A stretch of 64,000 bases of DNA from Methanosarcina sp. MTP4 (GTDB taxonomy: Archaea; Halobacteriota; Methanosarcinia; Methanosarcinales; Methanosarcinaceae), in NCBI RefSeq assembly GCF_000970045.1, contig NZ_CP009505.1:1054001-1118000 (forward strand), in the 5' to 3' direction. The position numbers were made by a program, and so were the translations under genes. Shown here piece by piece: positions 1 through 9,019 of the stretch. The number at the start of each line of letters is the position of its first letter. Within the stretch, counting starts at the first letter, position 1. Below the pieces are notes generated by a model, which did not search any database, was not told where the DNA came from, and saw only the letters and a list, made by a program, of their open reading frames with translations.

Positions 1-860
1 GTGTTTGGAAACCCTTCGTTTAAGGATGTATTCACAAAAATGCTAGCATTTCTAAAATATATGTCAATTTCGTCAAACGGTACAAATTCAATAAATTCTA
101 GGTTAAAAACATTACCTGCTTTTTGTTTGAGATGGTTATACCATTCATCGGTATCGTCAAACGCTTTTGGACATATCATCTTAAATTGAAATTTAGGATT
201 ACAACTAGCTAACTGAATAAAAATTTCAGGCTGCTTCCATTTTTTAGAACGACTAACCCAAAGTACATAATCAAGTTCACTTTTTTTAGAAGGAGTAAAT
301 TTGCTTAAAAAATAACCAGATTTAATAAGGAAAGAAGTTCTGTTTTTATTTTTGAGTAACAGTTCTTTTTGTGTGACGTTTTGGACGATGACGAGGTCCG
401 AAAATTTGAAAACAGCATTGGCTAATAATCTTTTCAGAAACCCTATGTTTTTTTCATATAAGCCGTTTGTTTCGTTATCGTGGGCAACCATATAAATAAA
501 TTTTGCTCCACGAATTCTGCAGATTAAAGATAAGATTCCTGAAGCAGGATCAAGCGTCCTCTGTACAAAAATATTAGAATTCGAGAGTAATAAGGAATTT
601 AAGAATTTCAGATTCTTTGATAATGCATTATCTTCAAAACGGAATGATTTGATTATTTTTATCTCATTAAACATTTCTATTTTTTTTCCACCATAATCTG
701 CTACAATAAAACTGATGTCCAAATCCTCATGTTTAGAAAGAGCTTGAGCAAGTAAATATAACTGTACTTCTGCACCACCGAAAATTCCATTACAATTTTT
801 GTTGAATAATGGATAAGCCTTTAAAGACACGATACATAGTTTCTTTTTTGACGTTGACAT
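1..860 (-). CDS. GT4 glycosyltransferase, 3' end cut by window edge
   Basis: About 286 codons are visible. The start is the ATG at 860 (MSTSKKKLCIVS), and the frame runs open to base 1, so the C-terminus lies outside the window. A loop reading GIFGGAEVQLY near residues 25-35 is typical of the N-terminal domain of GT-B fold, family 4 transferases. The edge cuts just inside NEGFPN, part of the nucleotide-sugar-binding region of the C-terminal domain. It is followed on the same strand side by a second GT4 gene and a GT2 gene, so a role in building surface or N-linked glycans is likely. Donor and acceptor sugars cannot be read from sequence. The gene is AT-rich compared with the rest of the window. 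Confidence 0.85.
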   Translation of the reverse strand, partial: MSTSKKKLCIVSLKAYPLFNKNCNGIFGGAEVQLYLLAQALSKHEDLDISFIVADYGGKKIEMFNEIKIIKSFRFEDNALSKNLKFLNSLLLSNSNIFVQRTLDPASGILSLICRIRGAKFIYMVAHDNETNGLYEKNIGFLKRLLANAVFKFSDLVIVQNVTQKELLLKNKNRTSFLIKSGYFLSKFTPSKKSELDYVLWVSRSKKWKQPEIFIQLASCNPKFQFKMICPKAFDDTDEWYNHLKQKAGNVFNLEFIEFVPFDEIDIYFRNASIFVNTSLNEGFPN

Positions 861-881
861 TACACAAACTTCCATTAGCCA

Positions 882-2006
882 TTACACATTTTTAAGAGCT
901 GATTTTAACACATCGTTATACAGATTTACATATTCAATAGTAATTATCTTCCAATCGAAATTATTTTCAGCTCTTACTCTAGCTTTGTGACCTAACTCAG
1001 ACATTAGTTCATCGTCATTGATCAGACAGAGTAAAGCATCCCTAATTTCTTCAGGATCATTGGGTTTAACGAGTAAAGCTGTATCTCCTACAATTTCAGC
1101 ACAACCTGTGTTTTTTGTTGTAATAATAGCACAACCTGAAGACATTGCTTCTTGTAATACCACAGGGCAATTTTCAGCGGAGGAAGGATGAACGAAAATA
1201 GATGAAGTTTTAAATAATTCGTTATAAGTCTGGGTTTGATTATCCACCCACCCCAAAAAGTTCACTTTATTGGATATCATCTTCGATTTATTTACTAAAG
1301 TGTCTTTATATGGTCCGTCCCCTACAATATTTATTTCACAATTAATATTAATATCTTTTATTGCTTCGAGAAAATGCTGAAACCCTTTAAATTCAAAAAG
1401 GCGACTTACAAGCAAAACTTTTTTATCTTTTTTAATAGGACCAAATGAATAAACATTGCACCCATTATTGATTACTTTGACATTGTTAAAAACCATATTT
1501 TGAAGAATTAAGTCTTTAAGATATGTGGAGGGAGCAATCAACAAATGCGCATCGTTTACTACTTTTTTCCAAATAGGGTTCACTAATTTGTGTTGAAATG
1601 AAAAACGATCAGGGTTATGTCCGGGGACATCAGTCCCATGTGACGTAATAACATATGGCAACTTATTCTTCAATAAATAGGCTACGATGCCCGTAGGTAG
1701 GATAAAATGAGTATGATTAATGTCATAATGATTCAACTTATTCAGTTTATCCACAAATGGGACAGCTGAAATACAATATGAAAGCATCTCGTGTGTCTTG
1801 CACATTTCTTTTTTTTTCCTTATGCACGGAACTCTATATATAGTAACTCCATTAATAATTTCCATTTTTTTTAAACCCTTAAATCCCATGGTTACAACGT
1901 CAACAGAATGACCCAAAGCGACTAACTCTTCTGAAAGTGCTTTTGTTACAACACCCCCTCCCCCTCCAAGAGGTGGATACTCATAATTCAGCATCAGTAT
2001 CTTCAT
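882..2006 (-). CDS. GT4 glycosyltransferase
   Basis: 374 aa. Glycosyltransferase of the GT-B fold. The N-terminus MKILMLNYEYPPLGGGGG carries the glycine-rich acceptor-side loop; HGTDVPGHNP lies mid-protein; the C-terminal half has LLVSRLFEFKG, IVGDGPYK and a donor-site stretch SSAENCPVVLQEAMSSG of E-x7-E type. The frame stays open upstream to a TTG at 2039, but the ATG at 2006 fits family N-termini and follows GGGAAGTGG, so I chose it. It probably adds a hexose in the same glycan pathway as its neighbours. Sugar specificity is unknown. Base composition is AT-rich, suggesting transfer or fast evolution, as is common for glycan genes. Confidence 0.88.
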   Translation of the reverse strand: MKILMLNYEYPPLGGGGGVVTKALSEELVALGHSVDVVTMGFKGLKKMEIINGVTIYRVPCIRKKKEMCKTHEMLSYCISAVPFVDKLNKLNHYDINHTHFILPTGIVAYLLKNKLPYVITSHGTDVPGHNPDRFSFQHKLVNPIWKKVVNDAHLLIAPSTYLKDLILQNMVFNNVKVINNGCNVYSFGPIKKDKKVLLVSRLFEFKGFQHFLEAIKDININCEINIVGDGPYKDTLVNKSKMISNKVNFLGWVDNQTQTYNELFKTSSIFVHPSSAENCPVVLQEAMSSGCAIITTKNTGCAEIVGDTALLVKPNDPEEIRDALLCLINDDELMSELGHKARVRAENNFDWKIITIEYVNLYNDVLKSALKNV

Positions 2007-2058
2007 TTTACCACTTCCCTTCCTATACCAACTACTCAATAATCTTTTACAATAGCAC

Positions 2059-2988
2059 TTAAATCAAGTAGTTTTTCCTTCCATTCTGACCATAATAGAT
2101 CTTAAGCAGAATATCTGCAAGGACACCGGTTGCAAGGAACTGAACCCCGACAATGATCAAAAGAATTCCAACAAGGAAAAGGGGCCTGTTACTTAATCCC
2201 TGACCATAAACAAGCCTCATAATTCCAAGGTACATGGATATCACAAAACCCGTAAATCCAAAAACCAGACCTGCGCCGCCAAATACATGCATTGGTCTGA
2301 CAGAATACCTTTCCCAGAAGGTAACTACGAGCAGGTCTAGAAAACCCCTGACCAGCCGTTCCCAGTTGTATTTGGTTGTACCATACTGTCTTTCCCTGTG
2401 GTTGCTCTTGATTTCGCCTATTTTGTATCCTTTCCAGCCGAGCATCGCAGGGATATAGCGGTGAAGTTCCCCGTAAAGTTCCAGATCTTTTACGCATTCT
2501 CTTTTGTAGATGCGGAGGGTACAGCCGGAGTCGTGGATCTTTTCACTGGTCAGTTTTTTCCGGAGGCAGTTGGCGAATTTAGAATGTATTTTTTTTGAAA
2601 AAGTATCTTTTCGGGAATAACGCCAGCCGCAGACCACATCAAAGTCTTCTGAACCCATTTTTTGGAGGAGGGCAGGGATGTCATGGGGGTCGTTCTGGAG
2701 GTCCGCATCCAGGGTTATGATGTACCTGCCTTCGGCATGGTCGAAGCCGGCTCTCAGGGCAGCGCTCTGTCCAAAATTTTTCCTTAATTTCAGGACTCTT
2801 AATAGGCTGTCGTTTTTGCTTAATTCATTAAGCTTTTCAAAAGTTGAATCTGTCGAGCCGTCGTCTACAAATATGATTTCATAACTTTTGCCAAGAGGGT
2901 CAAGGGCTTCCTTTATTTCCCGGTAGCAGGGAACTACACTTTCCTCTTCATTATAAGCGGGAATTACGACTGAGAGTTCGACATCCAT
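2059..2988 (-). CDS. GT2 dolichol-phosphate sugar synthase-like
   Basis: 309 aa. Family 2 glycosyltransferase resembling dolichyl-phosphate mannose/glucose synthases (DPM1, GtrB). The N-terminal catalytic domain has VVIPAYNEEESV, FVDDGSTDST and the metal-binding DAD in TLDADLQNDP. Two hydrophobic membrane segments lie at the C-terminus (around residues 235-295), followed by a basic tail. It would load a sugar from a nucleotide carrier onto dolichol phosphate at the cytoplasmic face, for use by AglB-type glycosylation. The start overlaps the end of the upstream epimerase gene by 25 bases, so the two are probably co-transcribed. The exact sugar is not determinable. Confidence 0.9.
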   Translation of the reverse strand: MDVELSVVIPAYNEEESVVPCYREIKEALDPLGKSYEIIFVDDGSTDSTFEKLNELSKNDSLLRVLKLRKNFGQSAALRAGFDHAEGRYIITLDADLQNDPHDIPALLQKMGSEDFDVVCGWRYSRKDTFSKKIHSKFANCLRKKLTSEKIHDSGCTLRIYKRECVKDLELYGELHRYIPAMLGWKGYKIGEIKSNHRERQYGTTKYNWERLVRGFLDLLVVTFWERYSVRPMHVFGGAGLVFGFTGFVISMYLGIMRLVYGQGLSNRPLFLVGILLIIVGVQFLATGVLADILLKIYYGQNGRKNYLI

Positions 2989-3902
2989 TTTGCATACCTC
3001 TCAAGGCCCTCTTCAACTGTTATTTCAGGTTTCCAGGCAAGTTCTTTAAGGGCTTTTTCCGAACTTGCAAGAGTGTGCTCGGCGTCTCCTTTTACCGAGT
3101 CTGAATAAACAATCTCCGACTTGCTCCCATTGATCTCGATGATCTTCCGGGCAAGGTCATTGATGCTGATTGAGTTTCCGGCGCCGATGTTATAGACCCC
3201 ACTTCCTTTTTCCATGCAGACCAGGTTTGCCCTTACTATATCATCTACGTAGGTAAAGTCCCTTGTTTTCTTCCCGTCTCCGAAAATGGTAATGGGTTCA
3301 TTTTTCAAGGCAGCTTTCGTAAAGATGTTGATCGCGAGGTCCGGCCTCATCCTTGGGCCGTAGACCGTAAAATAGCGTAAGGACACGCTTTTCAATCCGT
3401 AGAGTTCTTCGAAGACCCTGCAGTAGTGTTCTGCGAGGAGCTTGGAAACGCCGTAAGGGGAAACGGGCTGGTTAGGATGATCCTCGTCAAAGGGGAGATA
3501 TTCTACTCTACCATAAACAGAAGAAGAAGAAGCATTTATAACTTTTCGGACGTCCGAATCAAGCACGGATTCGAGTAGATTTAATGTGCCCGTAGCATTA
3601 ATTTCGTGAGGTTTCATGGGATCCTCAACAGAGATCCTGACCCCGGCCTGGGCAGCTTCGTGAAAAACATATTCGACCCCATCAAGAGTCCGGTTTAAAA
3701 GGGCCTTATCCCGGATATCGCCTTCAACGAGTTTGAAACGGGCATTTTTCATGAAAGGCTCTATATTTTTCCCCTTTAACTGTGGAGAGTAATACGCATC
3801 AAAGTTGTCAAGACAGACAACCTCATGTCCGAGATTCAGTAAGTTCTCGATAATATGAGAGCCTATAAATCCCGCTCCACCTGTTACCAAGCATTTTGTC
3901 AT
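2964..3902 (-). CDS. NAD-dependent nucleotide-sugar epimerase/dehydratase
   Basis: 312 aa from the ATG at 3902 (MTKCLVTGGAGFIGSH). Extended short-chain dehydrogenase with the NAD-binding motif TGGAGFIG at the N-terminus, catalytic YGVSK near residue 147 and a Ser-rich stretch (ASSSSVYG) before it. It most resembles UDP-glucose/UDP-glucuronate 4-epimerases (GalE/WbpP type). The frame is open upstream to 3998, but the extra residues look like untranslated leader. It would supply an activated sugar to the adjacent transferases. Its last codons overlap the GT2 start. C4-epimerase versus dehydratase activity is not settled by sequence alone. Confidence 0.88.
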   Translation of the reverse strand: MTKCLVTGGAGFIGSHIIENLLNLGHEVVCLDNFDAYYSPQLKGKNIEPFMKNARFKLVEGDIRDKALLNRTLDGVEYVFHEAAQAGVRISVEDPMKPHEINATGTLNLLESVLDSDVRKVINASSSSVYGRVEYLPFDEDHPNQPVSPYGVSKLLAEHYCRVFEELYGLKSVSLRYFTVYGPRMRPDLAINIFTKAALKNEPITIFGDGKKTRDFTYVDDIVRANLVCMEKGSGVYNIGAGNSISINDLARKIIEINGSKSEIVYSDSVKGDAEHTLASSEKALKELAWKPEITVEEGLERYAKWMSNSQS

Positions 3903-4282
3903 TTTCATAATTTTCAACATTTCATTAAGTTCAAGGTTTATAACTATTTTGAAAAGAATGTCTAAATACACTGCACACATCAAAGTATATATAATCATAT
4001 TCTCTGAAACTTTCCGATACAGCTCCTAACAGATTCAAAAATTTATTATTATAGCGAATTATTTACATACATGATCATATATCAACCTGAATAAAAAGAT
4101 ATGGATTAATGTGTCGTCAAGAACATCTTTAAAACAACGGAAAATTTTTTATATATACGAAATAACAACACCACACTCAAAAATCACTTTACTTGTTAAA
4201 ATTCCACTGAAAACCCGGCAAAAATAGTACAAATACGAAAGAGAATACAAATTCAACAGAGTTGGTCATTACGAATAAAATC
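3903..4282. promoter_or_regulatory. Divergent promoter region, epimerase/aglB
   Basis: AT-rich gap between the minus-strand glycan genes and aglB. The clearest archaeal TATA-like box on the plus strand is TTTTTATATATACGAA at about 4147-4162, which would place the aglB transcript start near 4185 and give a leader of about 100 bases. No gene is seen here. Confidence 0.45.
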
Positions 4283-6853
4283 ATGAGGTCTCCAGAGTCG
4301 AAGCAATCCGCTCACAATTCCAAACTCGGAATAATCTCCTTAATTGCGATTATCTCAGCCGCTTTCCTCATGCGGATGCTCTCCTACACCGCGGTCACCG
4401 CTAACGGCCGCATCATTCCTGTAGGCTTTGATGCGTTTTACCACATGCGGCGCATCCTTTATACTGCCTCTAACTTCCCTGAGTACATCCGCTTTGACTC
4501 TTACCTCAACTATCCTTCCGGCTTTGAGATCGGCTGGCCGCCTCTCTATGACCTGTTGGGGGCAGGCCTTGCCCTGGTTCTGGGGGCAGGGAATCCCGAT
4601 ACCCACACGATAGAACTGGCAGGGGCTCTTTTACCGGTGCTGCTGGGAACCCTAACGGTTATTCCTGTCTATGCGGCGGCATCGGTTCTGTTTAACAGGA
4701 AGATAGGGGTTTTCAGTGCTGCTGTTTTTGCCGTTATCCCGGTGCATGTGTATACTTCCCAGTTCGGGATGGTTGACCACCACGTGGCAGAGGTGATCCT
4801 CTCAACGGCGGCTTTTGCTTTTTTCATACTTGCCTTGAAATCTGCCAGAGATGCAGGACTTTCTTTTACAAGTCTCAAAAACCTGCCATCGGAGAGAAAA
4901 ATTGCATTGCCCGTAGTTTTTTCAGTCTGTAGCGGAGCCTGTTTTGCCCTCCTTGTGTATACCTGGATCGGGGCACCCATGTTCATAGGGTTCATTGGCC
5001 TTTACTTTTTTTTGCAGTCCGTGCTTGACCTGAAAGCAGGCAGAAGGTCCGATTACCTGGTAATATGTTCCGCCTCAAACCTTCTTACGGTGCTCCTGCT
5101 CTCAGCCCCTCTTTGCATAGGAGTCGCGCGGCCCGGACTTGAGTTGAGTGCGATGTTCCTTTCCTGGTTCCAGGTCTGCTATGTCCTTGCCCTGCTCGCG
5201 GGAGTCCTGCTTCTCGGAGCTTTTTCCGCATATATATCCAGCAGGAAACTGGACTGGTGGTACTATCCGGCCATTATTTTGTTTGCCTTTGGTGCAGGGC
5301 TTTTTATCCTCCGTAGCTTTTCAGGTGAGTCCTACGGCTTTGTAATCGAAGGGCTAAAGTACTTCTCGGGAAAAGGAGGAATCCTGAGTTCCATTTCCGA
5401 GGCAGGCCCCTTATTTTTTACCACTAATGGGAAGTTCACCCTCGCAGCGGTGATAGGAAACTTCGGGCTCGGCTTTCCGGTTGCACTTGCAGCTATTTTC
5501 CTGCTTGGCCTGGAGTGGAGAGGAGAAAAATTCCTGCCCGAAAGGGTATTTTTCCTGTTCTGGACCGGGTTTGCAGCATACCTTGCCATTTCCCAGAGGC
5601 GTTTTTCCTATCTGTTCTCCGTGAACGTTGCCATCCTTACCGCATATCTTTTGATGATACTGTTTGAATCCCTGGATGTTGAAAATGAAGTAAAAAAACT
5701 CTTCAGGACAGGGATAAAGACCGAAAACCTGCCTGAACCGAATCCGGAAACCGGGAAAAAATCGAAGGCAAGAACAAAGGCAAAAGGGAAGGCAAAAGAG
5801 AACTCTAAGGCAGAAACGAAAAAAAAGGCAAAAGCAGCAAGGAAATCAAAATCCCGGCTTGCAGCCTCAAAACCGGATTATTTCAAACTTGTCTCTGCTC
5901 TGGTCCTTATCGGGATCATATTTGTGCCCTGCATAGGAATAGTTGCCGGGTTTTCAAAGCAAGCTGTCCTGATTGACGAGAACTGGCAGGACTCCTTGCA
6001 GTGGCTCGAAACTTCCACGCCATCCACTTCTCATTACACGGAACCTTCCGAAACCCCTGAATATGGGGTCCTCAGCTGGTGGGACTACGGGAACTGGATC
6101 GTATACCTGGGCAAAAGACCTGCAGTCTCCAACAATTTCCAGACAGGGGTGGAGGACTCTGCTCTCTTTTTCACTTCCGGGTCAGAAGAGCAGGCAAATT
6201 CAGTTCTGGACAGACGAAATGTAAAATACGTAATTACGGATTCAAAAATGATAGAGGGGAAATTCAGGTACATAGCCGAACTTGCAGGAAAAAATATTGA
6301 GGATTATTACGAGATCATGAAGGTAAAAAGTGGAACCGGATACCAGACAACTGCCACTGTAAAAGAAGAACTTAAAGCCACGGAACTGTACAAACTACAC
6401 CAGCTTGACGGGGCATCCCTCGGAAACCTCCGGCTTGTTCACGAAAGTGTGAGAGGCACAGCTGGTGGGAATAAAGCCGGAGATGGAAACACAGTAAAAG
6501 TATTCGAGTACGTGCCGGGAGCAAAGCTTTCAGGCACTTTTGCCCCTAACCAGACCGTAAAAGCAGAACTCGAACTCAGTTCAAACACCGGCAGGAGCTT
6601 CCTCTACTACAACACTGCAACTGCAGACGAAAACGGCTTCTTTGAAATTGCCGTGCCTTACCCCACCGAAAACACCGGAAACGGAAACGAAGCAGGGGAC
6701 GGAAATGAAGACGCAGCAGGAGAAGGAGGGGTGAAAGCAGTAACTACCTCAGGTTATACCCTGACCGCGGGGGAAAATTCCACCATAACAGGAATCCAGG
6801 TCCTGGAAAGTGATGTGCTCAACGGCAATAGAATAAAAATTGAGTTTTTCTGA
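4283..6853 (+). CDS. aglB: STT3-type oligosaccharyltransferase AglB
   Basis: 856 aa from the ATG at 4283; a TTG at 4262 is also in frame. It transfers a lipid-linked glycan to Asn in N-x-S/T sequons on the outer membrane face. About a dozen hydrophobic segments fill residues 15-460. Metal/catalytic motifs are GFDAFYH (about 49-55) and GMVDHHVAE (about 162-170); the signature WWDYGNW begins at residue 599. A C-terminal beta-rich domain follows, with Gly/Asn-rich spacers. Residues about 490-532 form a Lys/Ala-rich stretch between membrane segments, which is unusual. Neighbouring GT4, GT2 and epimerase genes fit a glycan-assembly locus. Confidence 0.95.
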   Translation: MRSPESKQSAHNSKLGIISLIAIISAAFLMRMLSYTAVTANGRIIPVGFDAFYHMRRILYTASNFPEYIRFDSYLNYPSGFEIGWPPLYDLLGAGLALVLGAGNPDTHTIELAGALLPVLLGTLTVIPVYAAASVLFNRKIGVFSAAVFAVIPVHVYTSQFGMVDHHVAEVILSTAAFAFFILALKSARDAGLSFTSLKNLPSERKIALPVVFSVCSGACFALLVYTWIGAPMFIGFIGLYFFLQSVLDLKAGRRSDYLVICSASNLLTVLLLSAPLCIGVARPGLELSAMFLSWFQVCYVLALLAGVLLLGAFSAYISSRKLDWWYYPAIILFAFGAGLFILRSFSGESYGFVIEGLKYFSGKGGILSSISEAGPLFFTTNGKFTLAAVIGNFGLGFPVALAAIFLLGLEWRGEKFLPERVFFLFWTGFAAYLAISQRRFSYLFSVNVAILTAYLLMILFESLDVENEVKKLFRTGIKTENLPEPNPETGKKSKARTKAKGKAKENSKAETKKKAKAARKSKSRLAASKPDYFKLVSALVLIGIIFVPCIGIVAGFSKQAVLIDENWQDSLQWLETSTPSTSHYTEPSETPEYGVLSWWDYGNWIVYLGKRPAVSNNFQTGVEDSALFFTSGSEEQANSVLDRRNVKYVITDSKMIEGKFRYIAELAGKNIEDYYEIMKVKSGTGYQTTATVKEELKATELYKLHQLDGASLGNLRLVHESVRGTAGGNKAGDGNTVKVFEYVPGAKLSGTFAPNQTVKAELELSSNTGRSFLYYNTATADENGFFEIAVPYPTENTGNGNEAGDGNEDAAGEGGVKAVTTSGYTLTAGENSTITGIQVLESDVLNGNRIKIEFF

Positions 6854-7116
6854 AGAGTTCTGAAAAAAATCCGGAACTCTCGGGAAACTCTCGGGAGGAT
6901 CCGGAACCATCAAGAGGATCCGGAACCTCCTAAATGCTCTGAAATCTTCGAGTAGAAGAAACTTTCGAGTAGATTTGAAACCTTCAGGAAGATCCGGAAT
7001 CTTCGAGAGAATAAGGAATATAAAAACGAGATGTGGGATAAAAAAGGGTTTGAGAGCTTTTTCATCCGGAAAAATTCTTAAAAGGTATTGATTTTCAAAA
7101 AGCCTTCAAACCTTAT
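6854..7116. repeat. Degenerate GATCCGGAA repeats between aglB and DHH gene
   Basis: The gap between two convergent genes contains imperfect repeats built on GAGGATCCGGAACC and TCGAGTAGA (about 6875-7010). No gene or clear terminator hairpin is visible. Confidence 0.5.
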
Positions 7117-8583
7117 TTACTCTCCTGCCTCTTCCACTCCTACGGCGTTAAGGAACTTCTTGACCACCGCCTCGTTGACAAGCCGGAGCAGGGTCTGCCT
7201 ATCCTTTGTGGCACTGAAAACGCCGAGAGGGATCTGGGCACCTGCGGCTGTTGCATGTCCTCCGGCATCTTCCCCGAAGGCCTGGCGCATTATTTCACCA
7301 AGGTTGATCCTTATATCGTTGCTGCGGCCTGAGATGAAGATCCTCTCTTCTGTAACCCCGAAGACCACTGTCGTGGAGATTCCTTCAAGGCTCATGAGAT
7401 AGTCCGCGGCCTGGGGGAGGGTGTCCCTGTCCCTGATATTCCCTACATTCGAAAGGAGGTAACTCCCTATGACCTGCCGGTTCCGGATTGCTTCCCCGAG
7501 CACGTCCAGGGTCTCGATAGCCATGGAAGGGCGCTCGAGCTGTTCCAGGATCTCGTGATCGGCGAGGGGGTAGAGGTAAGATGCGGCTGAGAGGTCTGCA
7601 GGGTCGGTTTTTCGCTTGAAGTCCTGGGTATCGGTCCTGATCCCGTAGAGGAGGGCGGTTGCCAGGGTCTTTGAAATATTGATGTTGAGTTGCTGCAGGT
7701 ATTTTGTCATGATGGTGGCTGTGGCCCCGAAGTTCGGGCGGATGTCGATATATTCCGCCTTGATTTCGGCATCTCCCGGAGGGTGGTGGTCGATTACGAT
7801 CCCAACGTAAGAGTTGGGAGGCAGCATGTTGTTTACCCCCGGGATGGCACAGTCGATCAGGGCCATTTTGTCAAAGTTTTCAGGGTCGTGTTCTTCCATC
7901 TTGCTCAGGTCGATTCCCAGAAGGTTTACGAAAGCCTTGTTTTCCTGGTGCCCGATCTTCCCGTGATAGAGGATGTTTGCCTCAACCCCCAGGTTTTTTG
8001 CAATTTCCTTCAGGGCAAGCCCGCTGGAAATCGCGTCCGGGTCCGGGTTGTCGTGGATGACGATAGCAAGTTTTTTGCCTTTTGTCCCTTCCAGCCACTG
8101 GGCCAGCCTGTTGCCCCTGTGGGCGGACTCGGTCCTTTCCAGGGACCGGGAGAGGGAACTTGCAACGACCCTCGAGGGCATGAAAACAAAATCGGCTCCC
8201 AACGACTCCATTTCTTCTTTCTTGATTATGTCGGAAGCCCGGGAAAAAAGGTGGACGTCAGGGCTAACGAGGTCTTTGAAATTTTCGATCCCTTTTTTGT
8301 TTACCTCACTGTCGGAGCTAAGGAAAAGGATTGCAACAATGTTCCTTAGATCGATCTGTTTCGGGAGTTCAGGGTCTGCAATGTCTCCTACGATTGCCTC
8401 ATAGCCCTCTTCCCGGAGGGTCTCAACCTTTGCTTCATCCTTATCTACGATGATTACTGCCTTGTTAATTTCCCTGAGTTCTTTTGCAAGCGCAAAACCA
8501 ATACTTCCGCTGCCAAGGATCAAATATCTGGGTTTAACAGTACTTTTCAGGCTATTATCCGAATCTTTTGAAAAACTAGACAA
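7117..8583 (-). CDS. RCK (TrkA-N)-DHH-DHHA1 phosphoesterase
   Basis: 488 aa. The N-terminal Rossmann/RCK domain (residues 18-140) has the nucleotide-binding loop GSGSIGFALA. The DHH phosphoesterase domain follows, with DNPDPDAISS, DTQDF and VIDHHPP as metal ligands, then a DHHA1 domain with GGHATAAGA near the C-terminus. The architecture matches archaeal proteins related to GdpP/DhhP/NrnA, which cleave c-di-AMP, pApA or short oligonucleotides using Mn2+; the RCK domain could sense NAD(H) or a cyclic nucleotide. TTG at 8583 is the start because GGAGG lies about 9 bases upstream (8593-8597). No membrane segments. The substrate is inferred only. Confidence 0.9.
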   Translation of the reverse strand: MSSFSKDSDNSLKSTVKPRYLILGSGSIGFALAKELREINKAVIIVDKDEAKVETLREEGYEAIVGDIADPELPKQIDLRNIVAILFLSSDSEVNKKGIENFKDLVSPDVHLFSRASDIIKKEEMESLGADFVFMPSRVVASSLSRSLERTESAHRGNRLAQWLEGTKGKKLAIVIHDNPDPDAISSGLALKEIAKNLGVEANILYHGKIGHQENKAFVNLLGIDLSKMEEHDPENFDKMALIDCAIPGVNNMLPPNSYVGIVIDHHPPGDAEIKAEYIDIRPNFGATATIMTKYLQQLNINISKTLATALLYGIRTDTQDFKRKTDPADLSAASYLYPLADHEILEQLERPSMAIETLDVLGEAIRNRQVIGSYLLSNVGNIRDRDTLPQAADYLMSLEGISTTVVFGVTEERIFISGRSNDIRINLGEIMRQAFGEDAGGHATAAGAQIPLGVFSATKDRQTLLRLVNEAVVKKFLNAVGVEEAGE

Positions 8584-9019
8584 AAACAGTGCCTCCCTGT
8601 CTCATGTGCATCTGGACACTTCCAAAGGAGAATGAACATATAGCAAAATGTACAATTGTATACTATTTTACCGTTACGTTTCCAGCTATCAGAGCCGTAC
8701 CTTGCTGGCAACCCCGGACTTCCGGGAACCGCTAAAGGTCCGGGAACCTTTCCCGGGCCGACACAAATGAAGGTCTAAAAAGCCATTAGGTGCCGATTAT
8801 TACTATGCTCAAGCCTATGTTCTTTGCAATTACTTTTCTCTGCAATTAACTTCGCGTTCCTTTTTAGTATAACATGTTATATTGAAATGTACCGTATATA
8901 GTTAATGATACAAAATAAGTTTTCCTTTCCATAACTATAAAAATGGACTTCATTCCAGAACCCTGGGTGAAAGTTTCACAAGCAGCGAAAATCACCAGAA
9001 AACACTAGCGGAGTTTAAC
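8584..9019. promoter_or_regulatory. Divergent regulatory region with hairpins and palindromes
   Basis: This 436-base gap separates the DHH gene from nnr. It holds palindrome TACAATTGTA (8651-8660), a GC-rich island with two stem-loops (CCCGGA/TCCGGG near 8713-8726, and a 10-bp stem at 8737-8746/8750-8759 with one G-T pair), and the perfect 14-bp palindrome TATAACATGTTATA (8868-8881) about 140 bases before nnr. No protein gene is seen. Confidence 0.55.
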
